Shown: positions 36,932 to 47,057, counted from the stretch's first letter. The stretch is DNA of 64,000 nucleotides from Paracoccaceae bacterium (GCA_024742705.1 JANSXZ010000014.1:1-64000), one strand, 5' to 3'. Numbers and translations: made by a program. Notes: a model not told the origin generated them from the sequence alone.

Positions 36932-37148
36932 TGTGTCCAAACCATGACTAAAGGTTGATCCAAATTTGACCGTTCCTATATCTGGCACATGAGCACCTGT
37001 CCAGAACGCCCATTTCGCGTCTTTGCCCCTCCCGACATGCACTCAGCGCATAGGTGATATGCAGGAACGGGGTATCCGAATCAAACAGGATCGGTCATAA
37101 GGAACCTCACGCCGAAATTGCAAGACCAAGAAAAACAAGGGAAACGAG

Positions 37149-37469
37149 ATGCAAGATTTCGTTGACGGCACAGCCTTTAACAATGAACAAGGCAACCGTG
37201 CTCGTAAACTGTTCGCAGCTGTTGTATTGGCTGCTCTGGATGACGCCATCGCCGACGACAAGAAGTATGGCAACGGCCCCGAACAAATCGCCCGCTGGGC
37301 CCGGTCGCGCGACGGGCGCGAGGTTCTGTCCTGCGCCGGGATCGACCCCAACGAACGTGTGGTCGAAGGCCTGATGGGCTTTGTAGGCCGCGGTGTGCGC
37401 ACCTCGGTTGCCCTGTCTCGCGAAGAAAGCGAACGCCGCAACGCGGCCCAGCAGGCCGAAGCAGCCTGA
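37149..37469 (+). CDS. DUF6280 family small protein
   Basis: A 106-residue soluble helical protein beginning MQDFVDGTAFNNEQGNRARKLFAAVV, with DDAIADDKKYGNGPEQIARWARSRDGR and a glutamate/alanine-rich end. It matches what I know as DUF6280, a family largely confined to Rhodobacteraceae. No motif indicates function. A purine-rich AAGGGAAACGAG precedes the ATG, and a textbook terminator follows 26 bases after the stop, so it is a single-gene transcript that is probably well expressed. Confidence 0.72.
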   Translation: MQDFVDGTAFNNEQGNRARKLFAAVVLAALDDAIADDKKYGNGPEQIARWARSRDGREVLSCAGIDPNERVVEGLMGFVGRGVRTSVALSREESERRNAAQQAEAA

Positions 37470-37494
37470 TCCGGCACCCGAAAGGCCACGACCG

Positions 37495-37521
37495 ACACGC
37501 CCGTTCACGGGCGTGTTTTTT
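37495..37521 (+). terminator. intrinsic terminator after the DUF6280 gene
   Basis: ACACGCCCG (37495-37503), loop TTCA, CGGGCGTGT (37508-37516): a perfect 9-bp stem followed by a run of T to 37521. It is the clearest intrinsic terminator in the window and separates the DUF6280 gene from cobQ. Confidence 0.9.
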
Positions 37522-37568
37522 GTTGGCCGGACGCGCCAGCCCTTTGCCAATCGCGACATAGACCCGAC

Positions 37569-39029
37569 ATGGTGCGCGCGCTCATGCTTCAGGGCACCGG
37601 CAGCAATGTCGGCAAGTCGATGCTGGTGGCCGGGTTGGCACGGGCGTTTCGCGACCGGGGCGTCAAGGTAGCGCCATTCAAACCGCAGAACATGTCGAAC
37701 AACGCCGCCGTCACCGCAGACGGCGGCGAGATCGGCCGCGCGCAGGCGTTGCAGGCCCGCGCCGCCGGGCGCGCGCCCACCACCGATATGAATCCCGTGC
37801 TGCTCAAGCCCGAATCCGAAACCGGCAGCCAGGTCATCGTGCAGGGCCAGCGCGTCGGGTCGACCGGGGCGCGGGCCTATTGGGCGAAGAAACCCGATCT
37901 GATGCCCGCGGTTCTGGACAGTTTCGACCGGCTGTGCGGCACCGCCGATCTGGTGCTGGTCGAAGGCGCGGGCAGCCCCGCGGAAACCAATCTGCGGCGC
38001 GGCGACATCGCCAACATGGGCTTTGCCCGCGCGCGCGGCGTTCCGGTGGTTCTGGCCGGTGACATTGACCGGGGCGGCGTGATCGCGCAGATCGTCGGCA
38101 CGCAATGCGTGCTGGACGAAGGCGACCGCGCGATGATCCGTGGCTTTGTCATCAACAAGTTTCGCGGCGATGCCAGCCTGTTCGATGCCGGCCGCGACGA
38201 TATCGTGCGCCGCACCGGCTGGCCCTGCCTGGGCGTGGTGCCGTGGTTCGATGCGTCGTGGCGCCTGCCGGCCGAAGATATGCTGGACCTCGCGTCGCGC
38301 CCTGGCGGCGCCTGCAGGATCGCGGTGCCGCATCTGCCACGCATGGCAAATTTCGACGATCTCGATCCGCTGGCCGCCGAACCCGGCGTGACGCTGGACA
38401 TCGTGGCGCGGGGGCGCGCCTTGCCGGGCGACGCCGACCTTGTGCTTCTGCCCGGCAGCAAGAATACGATCGCCGATCTCGAATACTTCCGCGCCGCCGG
38501 ATGGGACATCGATCTTGCCGCCCACCTGCGGCGGGGCGGGCGCGTTCTGGGCATTTGTGGCGGATACCAGATGCTGGGCCGATCAATCGCGGATCCGGCC
38601 GGCATCGAGGGCCCGGCCCGCACCGTTGCCGGGTTGGGGCATCTGGACGTGCACACGGTAATCGCCCCGCACAAGCAATTGGCGCTGCGCACGGGCACCG
38701 ATACCCTGGGCGGCGCGCCGGTTTCGGGGTATGAAATCCACATGGGACACACCGAAGGGCCCGACACGTCGCGGCCCTGGCTGACGTATCACGACGGCAC
38801 GACGCAGGGCGCGATCAGCAGCGATGGCAGGGTGATGGGCGGATACCTGCACGGCGTTTTCTCGTCCGACAGCTATCGTGCCGGTTTTCTGTCGCAGTTC
38901 GCGGTCGTGTCGCAACTGGAACACGACGACAGTATAGACCAGACGTTGAACGATCTGGCCGCGCATCTGGAAGCTCACATGGATCTTGACGGGTTGCTGG
39001 CGCGGGCGGCGCCCCCGGTTCAGGTCTGA
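37569..39029 (+). CDS. cobQ: cobyric acid synthase
   Basis: A 486-residue glutamine-dependent amidotransferase that amidates adenosylcobyrinic acid a,c-diamide at positions b, d, e and g to cobyric acid in B12 synthesis. N-terminal P-loop-like [23 protein letters not shown] (residues 4-26, here in pieces: GTGSNVGKS), VEGAGSPAE, and the C-terminal glutaminase domain with the nucleophile in [10 protein letters not shown] near 325. No other cob gene is adjacent. B12 is used in this window by methylmalonyl-CoA mutase and possibly by the MttB-family protein. The 3-prime end overlaps the convergent DUF2497 gene by 10 bases. Confidence 0.94.
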   Translation: MVRALMLQGTGSNVGKSMLVAGLARAFRDRGVKVAPFKPQNMSNNAAVTADGGEIGRAQALQARAAGRAPTTDMNPVLLKPESETGSQVIVQGQRVGSTGARAYWAKKPDLMPAVLDSFDRLCGTADLVLVEGAGSPAETNLRRGDIANMGFARARGVPVVLAGDIDRGGVIAQIVGTQCVLDEGDRAMIRGFVINKFRGDASLFDAGRDDIVRRTGWPCLGVVPWFDASWRLPAEDMLDLASRPGGACRIAVPHLPRMANFDDLDPLAAEPGVTLDIVARGRALPGDADLVLLPGSKNTIADLEYFRAAGWDIDLAAHLRRGGRVLGICGGYQMLGRSIADPAGIEGPARTVAGLGHLDVHTVIAPHKQLALRTGTDTLGGAPVSGYEIHMGHTEGPDTSRPWLTYHDGTTQGAISSDGRVMGGYLHGVFSSDSYRAGFLSQFAVVSQLEHDDSIDQTLNDLAAHLEAHMDLDGLLARAAPPVQV

Positions 39030-39661
39030 CCGAAGTCCCGGGCCGTCAGGGCCATCTGGATTTCGCGCCGCACCATCTTGCGCACATTGCGCGTGATACG
39101 TTCGCCCAGCGCGCCCTGAAGTTCCCGCCGGACGATATCTGTCACCAGATCGCGCAGCGCATCTTCGTCCATCACCGTTTCGCCGGCCAAGCGGGGCGCG
39201 TCGGCATTCGGATCATCGGCTTCCGTCTCGGCGTCAACCGCTTCCGCCTTTGCGTCATCGGCTTGCACGGGCGTCTGCGTGGCGGTTTCGGTGACACGCG
39301 GGCCCTGCGGCGCGGTTGCGCGGTCCAGGGTGCCTTCCCAGGCGGCGTCGCCCGCATCTATTGCCGCTTCCAACGCCTCGATCTTGCGACCCAGGGCGCC
39401 GATTTCATCCGCCATCGGCGCGTCTTCCGGTTCGGCCACCTGTGCGGCCGGCGTTTCGCGTTTGGCCATTTCAACCACGTTGTCGGGCACCCGCGATGGC
39501 GCATCGCCCACCCTGTGTTCGGACGTAAGAACCAGTTTTTCGGGGTTACCGGCCGCCGGAGCGTCGGGTTTCACCGCTTCGGCGCGGCTGTTTTCTGATA
39601 CCAGCCGGCGGATCGAAGACAATACGTCTTCGATCTCGACTCTGCTCACAGGATCGGACAT
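39020..39661 (-). CDS. DUF2497 / PopZ-like acidic protein
   Basis: A 213-residue protein with conserved ends and a variable middle. The N-terminus [23 protein letters not shown] and the C-terminal block [37 protein letters not shown] (seen at about 165-205) match DUF2497, the family that includes the polar organising protein PopZ. The centre is acidic, Pro/Ala-rich and probably disordered, as in PopZ. In Caulobacter PopZ anchors the chromosome pole; whether this homologue does so is inference. It lies downstream of tolC on the same strand, a common alphaproteobacterial arrangement. ATG at 39661 is chosen for its match to the conserved start. Confidence 0.75.
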   Translation of the reverse strand: MSDPVSRVEIEDVLSSIRRLVSENSRAEAVKPDAPAAGNPEKLVLTSEHRVGDAPSRVPDNVVEMAKRETPAAQVAEPEDAPMADEIGALGRKIEALEAAIDAGDAAWEGTLDRATAPQGPRVTETATQTPVQADDAKAEAVDAETEADDPNADAPRLAGETVMDEDALRDLVTDIVRRELQGALGERITRNVRKMVRREIQMALTARDFGQT

Positions 39662-39739
39662 TTCGTCAATTACCACTCTTGCCTCGGGCCGCAGTCTAGC
39701 GCAGCGCGGCCCGTGCCACAAGAATTACCGCCGCCCGGA

Positions 39740-41152
39740 TCAGTCTTTGCTGAGCGCGCGCAACACCCGATCCAGTTCGGCACCCTGCTTGCTGCGCAGC
39801 GCGGGAGCGTTCTGGACCTGGTTGTAGTAGGCGGCGGGGTCGTAGATCTGCACGCCCAGACGCAGCCTGTCGGCGGTCAACAGCCCCTGCGCCGACAGCA
39901 GCGCATAGGCGGCAACATAGAGATCGCGCTGGGCCGAAATGCGCGCGGCCTGTGCATCCAGCAGCTCTTGTTCGGCGTCCAGAACATCAAGCGTGGTGCG
40001 CGCGCCCAGCGTCGCCTCTTCGCGGATGCCGTCAAAAGCCACGCGCGCCGCGCGGATCCGGCGGTCGGTGGCTTCGATGTTGGCGCCGGCCACATCCAGT
40101 TGCACGAAGGCCACCGATACGTTCTGGGTGACGTTTTCCTGCACGTTCAGCAGGTTGGCCCGCTGTGCGTCGCGGGCTGCCATCGCCGCGCGGATCGCCG
40201 AACTGATCCCGCCACCCTGATAGAGCGTCTGCGACAATTGCAGCGTCAGCGACGCGGTATCGGAATTGTCGTTGGTGTCCAGTTCCTCGCTCAGGCCCAG
40301 GGCGCCGCTCAGGTTGATCTGCGGCTTCAGCGCCGTTTCCGCGCGCAGCACCGCCAGTTCCGACGCCGCGATCTGATGTTGCGCCTGAAGGATGTCGGGG
40401 TGATTGCGGACCGCCACGCTTTTGGCGGCGTCGATGGATGCGGGCCGGCGTGGCAGGCCCGGCGGCGGCGAAAGCCGGCCGGGGCGTTTGCCGACCGCGT
40501 TCAGGTATTCCTCCTGCGCGTTCACCAGGTTGCCCTGCGCGGTGGCCAGATTGCTGCGCGCCTCGGCCAGACGCGACTCGGCCAGCGCCACGTCGGTCCG
40601 GGTCACCTCTCCCACGTCGAAACGGTCCTGCGCGGCGCGCAGTTCCTGGGTGATCAGCCGAACGTTGCTTTCGCGCAGCGCCACGAATTCCGTCTCGCGC
40701 ACGACATTCATATAGGCCTGAACCGCGCGTTGCAGCACCGATTGCTCGATCGAGATCAGCGCCTGGCGCGTCGCCAGAACGGTTTCCTTCGCGCCCTGCA
40801 CCGCAAGGGTACGGCCGCCACCGTCAAACAGCAACAGCGTGGCGTTCAGACTGAGCGCCGCGGATGTCGCCGTGGCGTTGAACGAGATGTTGTTGTTGAC
40901 GCCCTCGTTGTAGGTGCGCCCGACGGAAGCGGTCCAGGTGACCACCGGCCGCAGTGTCGCGACCGCGCCGGCCACGTCCTCATCGGCGGCGCGCAAAAGC
41001 GCGCGGTTCTGGGTGAGCAGCCCGCTGGTGTTGTAGGCCCCCACCAGCGCATCGGCCAGCGTGTCGGCCCGCGCGATCGCAGGTGCGGCCACCGCCAGGG
41101 CGGCTGTGAAAAGGACGGCGCGCAGGCCAGGGCCATGCCGGAAAATCTTCAT
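39740..41152 (-). CDS. tolC: TolC family outer membrane channel
   Basis: A 470-residue outer membrane efflux protein with signal peptide MKIFRHGPGLRAVLFTAALA ending AIARA. Two related halves each have long heptad-rich helices and short beta-strand segments: ADTLADALVGAYNTSGLL and QNRALLRAADEDVAGAVA in the first, NHPDILQAQHQIAAS and GARTTLDVLDAEQELLDAQ (the second-half hallmark) in the other. It forms the outer duct for type I secretion and RND/MFS/ABC efflux. It lies 73 bases after the PIMT gene on the same strand, as in many alphaproteobacteria. It could serve the RTX protein at 34521-36296. Confidence 0.92.
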   Translation of the reverse strand: MKIFRHGPGLRAVLFTAALAVAAPAIARADTLADALVGAYNTSGLLTQNRALLRAADEDVAGAVATLRPVVTWTASVGRTYNEGVNNNISFNATATSAALSLNATLLLFDGGGRTLAVQGAKETVLATRQALISIEQSVLQRAVQAYMNVVRETEFVALRESNVRLITQELRAAQDRFDVGEVTRTDVALAESRLAEARSNLATAQGNLVNAQEEYLNAVGKRPGRLSPPPGLPRRPASIDAAKSVAVRNHPDILQAQHQIAASELAVLRAETALKPQINLSGALGLSEELDTNDNSDTASLTLQLSQTLYQGGGISSAIRAAMAARDAQRANLLNVQENVTQNVSVAFVQLDVAGANIEATDRRIRAARVAFDGIREEATLGARTTLDVLDAEQELLDAQAARISAQRDLYVAAYALLSAQGLLTADRLRLGVQIYDPAAYYNQVQNAPALRSKQGAELDRVLRALSKD

Positions 41153-41225
41153 GGTGCTTTTCCCCCAAAAAGCTGTGTCGCGCGCCAACCGGCGCTGGCC
41201 GCCCCTGCGGCCGTTGTCTTGATGT

Positions 41226-41879
41226 TCAGAGCGAAAACGCCGGCTGTTTGCGAAAACCGGGCAGAACCGGCGCCGCGCCGTTGAATGCATAACGCCAAAT
41301 GACCTGATCGCCAGACTTGTGGCCAAGGCGCACGGTGCCCAGAGCGCCATCCATGAAACATGCGGCGATCCGGCCGCCGGTCTTGAGCTGGGCCAGCAGG
41401 GCTTCGGGCACAGATTCGACCCCGCCCTGGAAAATGATCACATCGTAAGGCCCGTGTTCCGCCGCGCCTTCGGTCAGCGGCGCCTCGTGCACGATCACGT
41501 TGTCGGCGCCATGCTCGGACAACAGGCCGGTCGCCTCGCGCACCAGCGCCGCGTCCTCTTCCACCATCACCACAGCCTGCGCCAGACGCGACAGAACCGC
41601 CGCCGAATAGCCATAGGCGCCACCGATGTCGAGAACCAGTTCATTGCCCTCGAAAGCAAGCAAATCCAATGTCTTGGCCAAAAGGCGGGGATCGACGACA
41701 ACCCGATCTTCGGACAGCGGCACATGTTCGCCAACATAGGCCACCTCTTGCTGGCCCTGCGGCACAAAGGCTTCGCGGGCCACATTCAGCATCGCATGAA
41801 TGATCGGAAACTTGGTCACCTCGGACGGGCGCACCTGGGTTTCAACCATCATACGGCGCCGGGCAGCGTAGTCGGACAT
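41226..41879 (-). CDS. pcm: protein-L-isoaspartate O-methyltransferase
   Basis: A 217-residue SAM-dependent methyltransferase of the PIMT family, which repairs isoaspartyl damage in proteins. Motif I is LDIGGAYGYSAAVLSRLA near 83-100, with the upstream EVAYVGEHVPLSEDR and the acidic post-I VVMVEED. The first residues MSDYAARRRMMVETQVRPSEV are those of the alphaproteobacterial subgroup lying next to tolC. ATG at 41879 is chosen because the family starts there. A far longer open frame continues to 44714 through antisense of the channel gene and is not real. The role in membrane or secretion biology suggested by the tolC linkage is unproven. Confidence 0.9.
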   Translation of the reverse strand: MSDYAARRRMMVETQVRPSEVTKFPIIHAMLNVAREAFVPQGQQEVAYVGEHVPLSEDRVVVDPRLLAKTLDLLAFEGNELVLDIGGAYGYSAAVLSRLAQAVVMVEEDAALVREATGLLSEHGADNVIVHEAPLTEGAAEHGPYDVIIFQGGVESVPEALLAQLKTGGRIAACFMDGALGTVRLGHKSGDQVIWRYAFNGAAPVLPGFRKQPAFSL

Positions 41880-42140
41880 CACTAAACTCTTTCGTTCAGA
41901 CCTTTTGACATGATGTGCCACAGGAATGTCGCGCGGGCAACGGGACTCACGCGCAAAAGCGCCGCGCCTGCGTCGCAGGGGGCCAATCGCCCGCGGATGG
42001 GGCGCCGGGCGGGATGCCGGGCGGGGACAGAGCGGCGGGTACAGCCGCAACCGGCGGAATATCGCCCGCGCCGCTTGCCATTCCCGAGGCCACGCCTGTA
42101 ACCACGGCGCTGTTCCATTCCGCAACCAAGGTGATATCCG

Positions 42141-44417
42141 ATGCGCAGACCGTTTGCCGTTCCGTCCGTTCCGGCGCTGCTGGCGGCGTTGTTCCTGACG
42201 GCGCTTGGCGGATTGCCTTGGCTGTCGCCGGCGATGGCCCAGCCCCCCGAGGCCGCCACATCGGCACCGGCCCCCGACGCGGCGCTGGACCGGCTGATCG
42301 AGGTTCTGAACGACGACGCGGCGCGCGCCGCCTTGCTCGAAGCGCTGACCAAGGCAACCGCCGAGGCGCCCGCGCCGCCGCCCGGGCCGCCGGCCGCCGA
42401 GCCTTCGATCGGCGCGCAGGTGGCGGAATTCACCCAAGCCATCGCCCAGAACATCGCCAGCCAGATCCAGGACATGGCGGCCAGCATCGGCCGCGGAAAC
42501 ACCTCGTTCCGGGGCCTTTCGGGCGAAGAACTGGGCGTGCTTGTGCAATCGGCCCAGAACCTGTTTCTGATCATCGCCATCACCGTCGCGGTCTTCGTGG
42601 TGCTGCGACGGCTGTCGCGGCCTGTGTTTCGCCGGATGGACGCCCGGGCGCGCGATGCCAATGCGTTGCGTCTTTCGCTGCTGTTCGCCGGATCGGTGGC
42701 GATCAACACCGCCATTGTGCTGGGTGCATGGGCCATCGGCTATGCCATCGCGCTGCTGGCGTTCGGGGATCTGGGCCGCATCGATTTCCGCCAGACGTTG
42801 TACCTGAACGCGTTCCTGATGGTCGAACTGATCAAGGTCGCGGTGCGCGCCGTGCTGTCGCCGGCCAACGGCGGGCTGCGCCTGATCAACCTGTCTGACC
42901 GCGCGGCACGGCATCTGCACCGGCACGCGGCGCTGATCTTCAGCATCGTGGGCTATGGGCAGTTGCTGGTGGTGCCGATCGTCAATCGCAACGTGTCCTA
43001 TGCCGCCGGCATCGGCATTGCGGCGATCCTGTCGGTTTTGGTGTTGATCTATCTGTTCGTTCTGGTGATCCGCCACCGGACCGATGTGGCCGACTGGCTG
43101 GCGCGCGGGCTTTATGAAGATCCGGCGACCGACCCGGCGGATGGCGCCACCGAAACGGCACCGGGCACACCGGACCATCAGCGCCCCGGCGGGTTTCTGG
43201 GCACGCTGATCCGGTCCTGGCACTGGTTCCTGCTGGCCTACCTTGCATTCATGTTCTTCGTGGTCGTGCTGCGCCCGACCCGCGTGGTTGTCGATCACCT
43301 GACCGCATCGGGCCAGGTCCTGGCCGCCGCGATCCTCGGTTCGCTGCTGATGAACGCGATCGGAAAACCGCTGCGCACCGGCATCCGCCTGCCCGAAGAC
43401 ATCGCCACCAAGCTGCCGCTGTTGCAGCCCCGGCTGAACCGGGTGATCCCCAAGTTCCTGATCGCCCTGCGCTTTCTGGTGGCGGCCGGCGTGATCGGCT
43501 ATGCGCTCGACGTGATCGGCATTGCCGAAATCGGGGCCTGGCTGGCCAGCGATCTGGGCCTCGATCTGACCGGGCGCCTGGCATCGGCGGCGGCGATCCT
43601 GACGGTTGCCGCACTGGTCTGGCTGGCGGTGAACTCGTGGGTCGATTATCAGCTCAGCCCGAACTACGGCACGTTGCCCACATCGCGCGAAACGACGCTT
43701 CTGTCGCTGTTGCGCAACGCGGCCACCATTGCCATCGTGATCTTCACGCTGATGTTCGCGCTTTCCGAGCTGGGGCTCGATATCGGGCCGTTGCTGGCCT
43801 CGGCCGGGGTGCTGGGCCTGGCCATCGGCTTTGGCGCGCAGAAACTGGTGCAGGACATCATCACCGGCATCTTCATCCAGCTTGAGAACGCGATGAACGT
43901 GGGCGACGTGGTGACCGTGGGCGGCACCACCGGTGTGGTCGAGAAACTGACCGTGCGCTCGGCGTCGCTGCGCGACATCAACGGCACGTTCCACATCATC
44001 CCGTTCTCGTCGGTCGACATGGTGTCGAACTTCATGCGCGATTTCGCCTTCCATGTCTGCGACATGGGCATTGCCTACCGCGAGGACATAGACGAGGCCA
44101 AGCAGGCGATGATGGACGGCTTTGACGAACTGCTGCGCGATCCCGAACAGCGCCGCGTGATCGTCGGCGATCTGGAGTGGTTCGGGCTGAACAGTTTCGG
44201 CGACAGCGCCATCGTGCTGCGCGCACGGATCAAGACTCAGCCCGGCAAGCAATGGGGTGTGGGCCGGGCCTACAATGCGATTCTGAAACGTCTGTTCGAC
44301 GAGCGCGGAATCGAAATTCCCTTCCCGCACCAGACGATCTTCTTTGGCGAGGCAAAGGATGGCAGCACCCAGGCGCTGCGCCTGCGCAACGTGGATCGCA
44401 GCGAGGGCGAAACCTGA
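42141..44417 (+). CDS. mechanosensitive ion channel, MscS superfamily (YbiO-like)
   Basis: A 758-residue channel with signal peptide (MRRPFAVPSVPALLAALFL, ending MAQ), a periplasmic linker, about nine to ten membrane segments, and the C-terminal MscS core: the pore-lining helix region ASAGVLGLAIGFGAQKLVQDIITGIF (about 555-580, given in parts: GFGAQKLVQD) followed by the beta domain VGDVVTVGGTTGVVEKLTVRS. Size and layout resemble E. coli YbiO or YjeP-like large MscS relatives. It releases solutes on hypo-osmotic shock, apt for a genome that accumulates betaines. Divergent from pcm; 261 bases between them. Confidence 0.88.
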   Translation: MRRPFAVPSVPALLAALFLTALGGLPWLSPAMAQPPEAATSAPAPDAALDRLIEVLNDDAARAALLEALTKATAEAPAPPPGPPAAEPSIGAQVAEFTQAIAQNIASQIQDMAASIGRGNTSFRGLSGEELGVLVQSAQNLFLIIAITVAVFVVLRRLSRPVFRRMDARARDANALRLSLLFAGSVAINTAIVLGAWAIGYAIALLAFGDLGRIDFRQTLYLNAFLMVELIKVAVRAVLSPANGGLRLINLSDRAARHLHRHAALIFSIVGYGQLLVVPIVNRNVSYAAGIGIAAILSVLVLIYLFVLVIRHRTDVADWLARGLYEDPATDPADGATETAPGTPDHQRPGGFLGTLIRSWHWFLLAYLAFMFFVVVLRPTRVVVDHLTASGQVLAAAILGSLLMNAIGKPLRTGIRLPEDIATKLPLLQPRLNRVIPKFLIALRFLVAAGVIGYALDVIGIAEIGAWLASDLGLDLTGRLASAAAILTVAALVWLAVNSWVDYQLSPNYGTLPTSRETTLLSLLRNAATIAIVIFTLMFALSELGLDIGPLLASAGVLGLAIGFGAQKLVQDIITGIFIQLENAMNVGDVVTVGGTTGVVEKLTVRSASLRDINGTFHIIPFSSVDMVSNFMRDFAFHVCDMGIAYREDIDEAKQAMMDGFDELLRDPEQRRVIVGDLEWFGLNSFGDSAIVLRARIKTQPGKQWGVGRAYNAILKRLFDERGIEIPFPHQTIFFGEAKDGSTQALRLRNVDRSEGET

Positions 44418-44545
44418 GCGCGGGGCGCCTGAAGCGCCACGCGCCGCGGTCACGAACGCGCGATGCACGGCCAATTGCGCTGCAAACCCCCGGGCGCCGG
44501 TGTATCCCTTGGGCCGAAGACCGCGGCAGGGAGCCGGTAGACGCG

Positions 44546-46651
44546 ATGCAACAGACGACAATGGGAAGGATCCGCAAGCGGATCGCGGGGCTTGCACTGG
44601 TGCTGGCGCTGGTTTGCGCACAGTTGTCCGGGCAGGTCTGGGCCGCAATGTCGCAGAGCGTGGAAAACCCTGCGCTGACCGCGCGGCTGATCGCCGCCGA
44701 AAACGGTGTCGCACCCGGCGCAGGCACGTTGTCGCTGGGGCTGGAACTGCGGATGCAGGACGACTGGAAGGCCTATTGGCGCACCCCCGGCGAGGTGGGA
44801 TACCCGCCGCAGATCGACTGGAGCGGATCGCGCAACCTGGCTGAGGCCCAGATCCTGTGGCCCGCGCCCGAACGCTTCACCGCCTTCGGGATCGAGAACT
44901 TCGGCTATCGCGACCATGTGGTCCTGCCGATCCGCGCGGTTCTGGAAACGCCGGGCGCGCCGGCCTCGCTGAACGCGGCGGTCAGCCTGCTAACATGCGC
45001 CGACATCTGCGTGCCGCATGATTTCACCCTGACTCTGGATCTGCCCGCCGGGGCCGGCATCGACGCGCCGGCCGCCGCGCTGATCACGGCCTTTGCCGAA
45101 CGGGTGCCGCTGCCGGCGGCGCAAGGTGACATCGCGGTGGTTTCGGCCCATATCGACGCCGATGCGCTGGTGATCGCGGCAACCAGCGCCCGGCCATTCC
45201 AGTCACCCGATGTGTTTCCCGAGATGGGCGAGGCCTTCGCCTTTGGCCCGCCCGATATCCGCATGAATTCCGCGCGCACCGCGCTCTGGGCGCGTCTGCC
45301 GGTGCTGTCGGCGGCCGATGCGGTGCCCGCCTTGCAGGTGACGCTGACCGATTCGGCCCGCGCCGTCACCGCGGCACCCGCCTGGGCGGACACGCCGGCC
45401 CAGCCGCCCTTCAGCGTGGCCGCGCGCCTGCCGGATGCGGCGCAGATTGTGTCGATCGTGCTGATCGCCTTTCTCGGCGGTCTGATCCTGAACGTCATGC
45501 CCTGCGTTCTGCCGGTTCTGTCGATCAAGCTGGCATCGGTGATGGGCCAGCGCGACAAGCCGGCGCGCGTGGTGCGCGGCGGGTTCGTGATGTCCGCGCT
45601 GGGGGTTCTGGCCTTCATGTGGGTGCTGGCGGCGGCGGTTCTGGCGCTTCAGGCGCTGGGGTTCAGCGTCGGTTGGGGCCTTCAGTTCCAGAGCCCGGTG
45701 TTCCTTTCGCTGATGATCCTGGTGCTGGTGGTGTTTTCCGCCAACCTCTTCGGGTGGTTCGAGATCGCGCTGCCGTCGGGTTTGCAGACCCGGCTGGCCA
45801 ATAGCGGCGCGCGCGACGGGTACCTGGGCGATTTCGCCACAGGCGCCTTTGCGGCAGTGCTGGCGACACCCTGTTCGGCGCCCTTCCTGGGCACGGCGAT
45901 CGCCTTTGCGCTGACCGGGCGGGCGATTGACGTGGTGGTTGTGTTTACCGCGCTGGGGCTGGGACTGGCGCTGCCATACCTGGTGTTCGCGGCGCGCCCG
46001 TCGATGGTGCGGGTGCTGCCGAAACCCGGCCGCTGGATGCTGGCGGTCAAGCTGGTGCTGGGCGGGTTGCTGGTGCTGACGGCGCTCTGGCTGCTGTGGG
46101 TGCTGACGGGCGTGTCCGGCGTGGCGGTGTCCGGGGCCGTTCTGGCGCTGGCGCTGGGCTTTGCGCTGCTGGCCGCGCGCCCGCTGGCACGGCCGCGCGC
46201 GCAGGCCGCCGCGCTGACGGTTCTGGCGCTGGCGCCGCTGGCGCTGGCCGCGGCGATGGTGCCGCCCCCCGCGGCACAAGCCGCCGCGGCACATTGGGTC
46301 GCGTTCGATCGCGGCGAGATCGCGCGCCGCGTCTCGCAGGGCCAGACGGTGTTCGTGGATGTAACCGCCGACTGGTGCCTGAGTTGCAAGGCCAACAAGG
46401 CGCTGGTGCTGGACCGTGACCCGGTCGCGTCGCTGTTGCGCGCCCCCGGCACGGTGGCGATGCGCGCCGACTGGACCCGGCCCGACCCGGCGATCACCCG
46501 GTTCCTGGAATCGCACGGGCGATATGGCATTCCGTTCAACATCGTGTTCGGGCCGGCCGCGCCCGAAGGGGTCGCGCTGTCCGAACTGCTGACCGCATCG
46601 GCGGTGCAGTCGGCGATCGGCGCTGCGTCCGGCGCGGCGCGGACGCAGTGA
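44546..46651 (+). CDS. dsbD: DsbD/ScsB-like thiol:disulfide interchange protein
   Basis: A 701-residue protein with three parts. A signal peptide and periplasmic N-domain (about 35-290) contain LLTCADICVPHDF with paired cysteines. An eight-helix membrane domain (about 310-570) has GGLILNVMPCVLPVLSIK and the second half TPCSAPFLGTAIAFAL, each with a Pro-Cys redox residue. A thioredoxin-like C-domain carries Cys611 and Cys614 in DWCLSCKAN. It passes electrons from cytosolic thioredoxin to the periplasm. The neighbouring copper exporter and CueR suggest it supports copper-protein maturation or copper stress, as ScsB proteins do. ATG at 44546 follows GGGAGC. Confidence 0.9.
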   Translation: MQQTTMGRIRKRIAGLALVLALVCAQLSGQVWAAMSQSVENPALTARLIAAENGVAPGAGTLSLGLELRMQDDWKAYWRTPGEVGYPPQIDWSGSRNLAEAQILWPAPERFTAFGIENFGYRDHVVLPIRAVLETPGAPASLNAAVSLLTCADICVPHDFTLTLDLPAGAGIDAPAAALITAFAERVPLPAAQGDIAVVSAHIDADALVIAATSARPFQSPDVFPEMGEAFAFGPPDIRMNSARTALWARLPVLSAADAVPALQVTLTDSARAVTAAPAWADTPAQPPFSVAARLPDAAQIVSIVLIAFLGGLILNVMPCVLPVLSIKLASVMGQRDKPARVVRGGFVMSALGVLAFMWVLAAAVLALQALGFSVGWGLQFQSPVFLSLMILVLVVFSANLFGWFEIALPSGLQTRLANSGARDGYLGDFATGAFAAVLATPCSAPFLGTAIAFALTGRAIDVVVVFTALGLGLALPYLVFAARPSMVRVLPKPGRWMLAVKLVLGGLLVLTALWLLWVLTGVSGVAVSGAVLALALGFALLAARPLARPRAQAAALTVLALAPLALAAAMVPPPAAQAAAAHWVAFDRGEIARRVSQGQTVFVDVTADWCLSCKANKALVLDRDPVASLLRAPGTVAMRADWTRPDPAITRFLESHGRYGIPFNIVFGPAAPEGVALSELLTASAVQSAIGAASGAARTQ

Positions 46652-46655
46652 CCGG

Positions 46656-47057
46656 TCACGACCCGCGCGCCGGCGGGTCGGCCAGATCCTCGAGGATGGG
46701 GCAATCGGGCCGGTCGTCGCCGTGGCAGGCCCGCACCAGATGCGCCAGCGTGTTGCGCATGGCGTCCAGTTGCGCGATCTTCTCGTCGATCTGGCGCAGG
46801 TGATCCTCGGCCACGGCCTTGACATGCGCGCTTTCGCGCCTGTTGTCCTGATACAGCGCCAGCAAGGTGCGGCAATCGTCGATCGAGAAACCCAGCGCCC
46901 GCGCCCGCCCCAGAAAGGCAAGCTTGTGCACATCCTGTTCGCGGAACGCGCGATAGCCGTTTTCGGCGCGCAAAGGCCGCACCAGACCGATGTCTTCGTA
47001 ATAGCGGATCGTCTTGGCCGGCAGGCCCGAACGGTCCGAGACTTCTTTTATGTTCAT
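46656..47057 (-). CDS. cueR: CueR, copper(I)-responsive MerR regulator
   Basis: A 133-residue MerR-family activator: winged HTH at 1-70 (MNIKEVSDRSGLPAKTIRYYE, then RAFREQDVHKLAFLGRAR), a dimerisation helix, and the metal loop with Cys111 and Cys119 in ACHGDDRPDCPIL, the two-cysteine spacing of CueR. It senses Cu(I) and remodels a promoter with a long spacer, presumably that of copA. An alternative ATG at 47075 would overlap the copA stop (ATGA) and add six residues; the start here fits the family better. Downstream of copA on the same strand and convergent with dsbD. Confidence 0.92.
   Translation of the reverse strand: MNIKEVSDRSGLPAKTIRYYEDIGLVRPLRAENGYRAFREQDVHKLAFLGRARALGFSIDDCRTLLALYQDNRRESAHVKAVAEDHLRQIDEKIAQLDAMRNTLAHLVRACHGDDRPDCPILEDLADPPARGS

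Noticed and set aside
37069..37148. A cobalamin riboswitch expected before cobQ or scpA
   Set aside because: I saw no B12-box-like conserved core upstream of 37569, 37149 or 11905; the cobQ leader is only 47 bases after a terminator.
39685..39713. An inverted repeat CGGGCCGC / GCGGCCCG between DUF2497 and tolC as terminator
   Set aside because: A 13-base loop and no T tract on either strand; the two genes are probably co-transcribed.
41226..44714. An open frame of 1162 codons on the minus strand extending the PIMT gene upstream
   Set aside because: Only the last 217 residues match a family. The rest is antisense of the mechanosensitive channel gene, His/Gln/Arg-rich as expected for shadow frames at high G+C, and PIMT starts cleanly at 41879.
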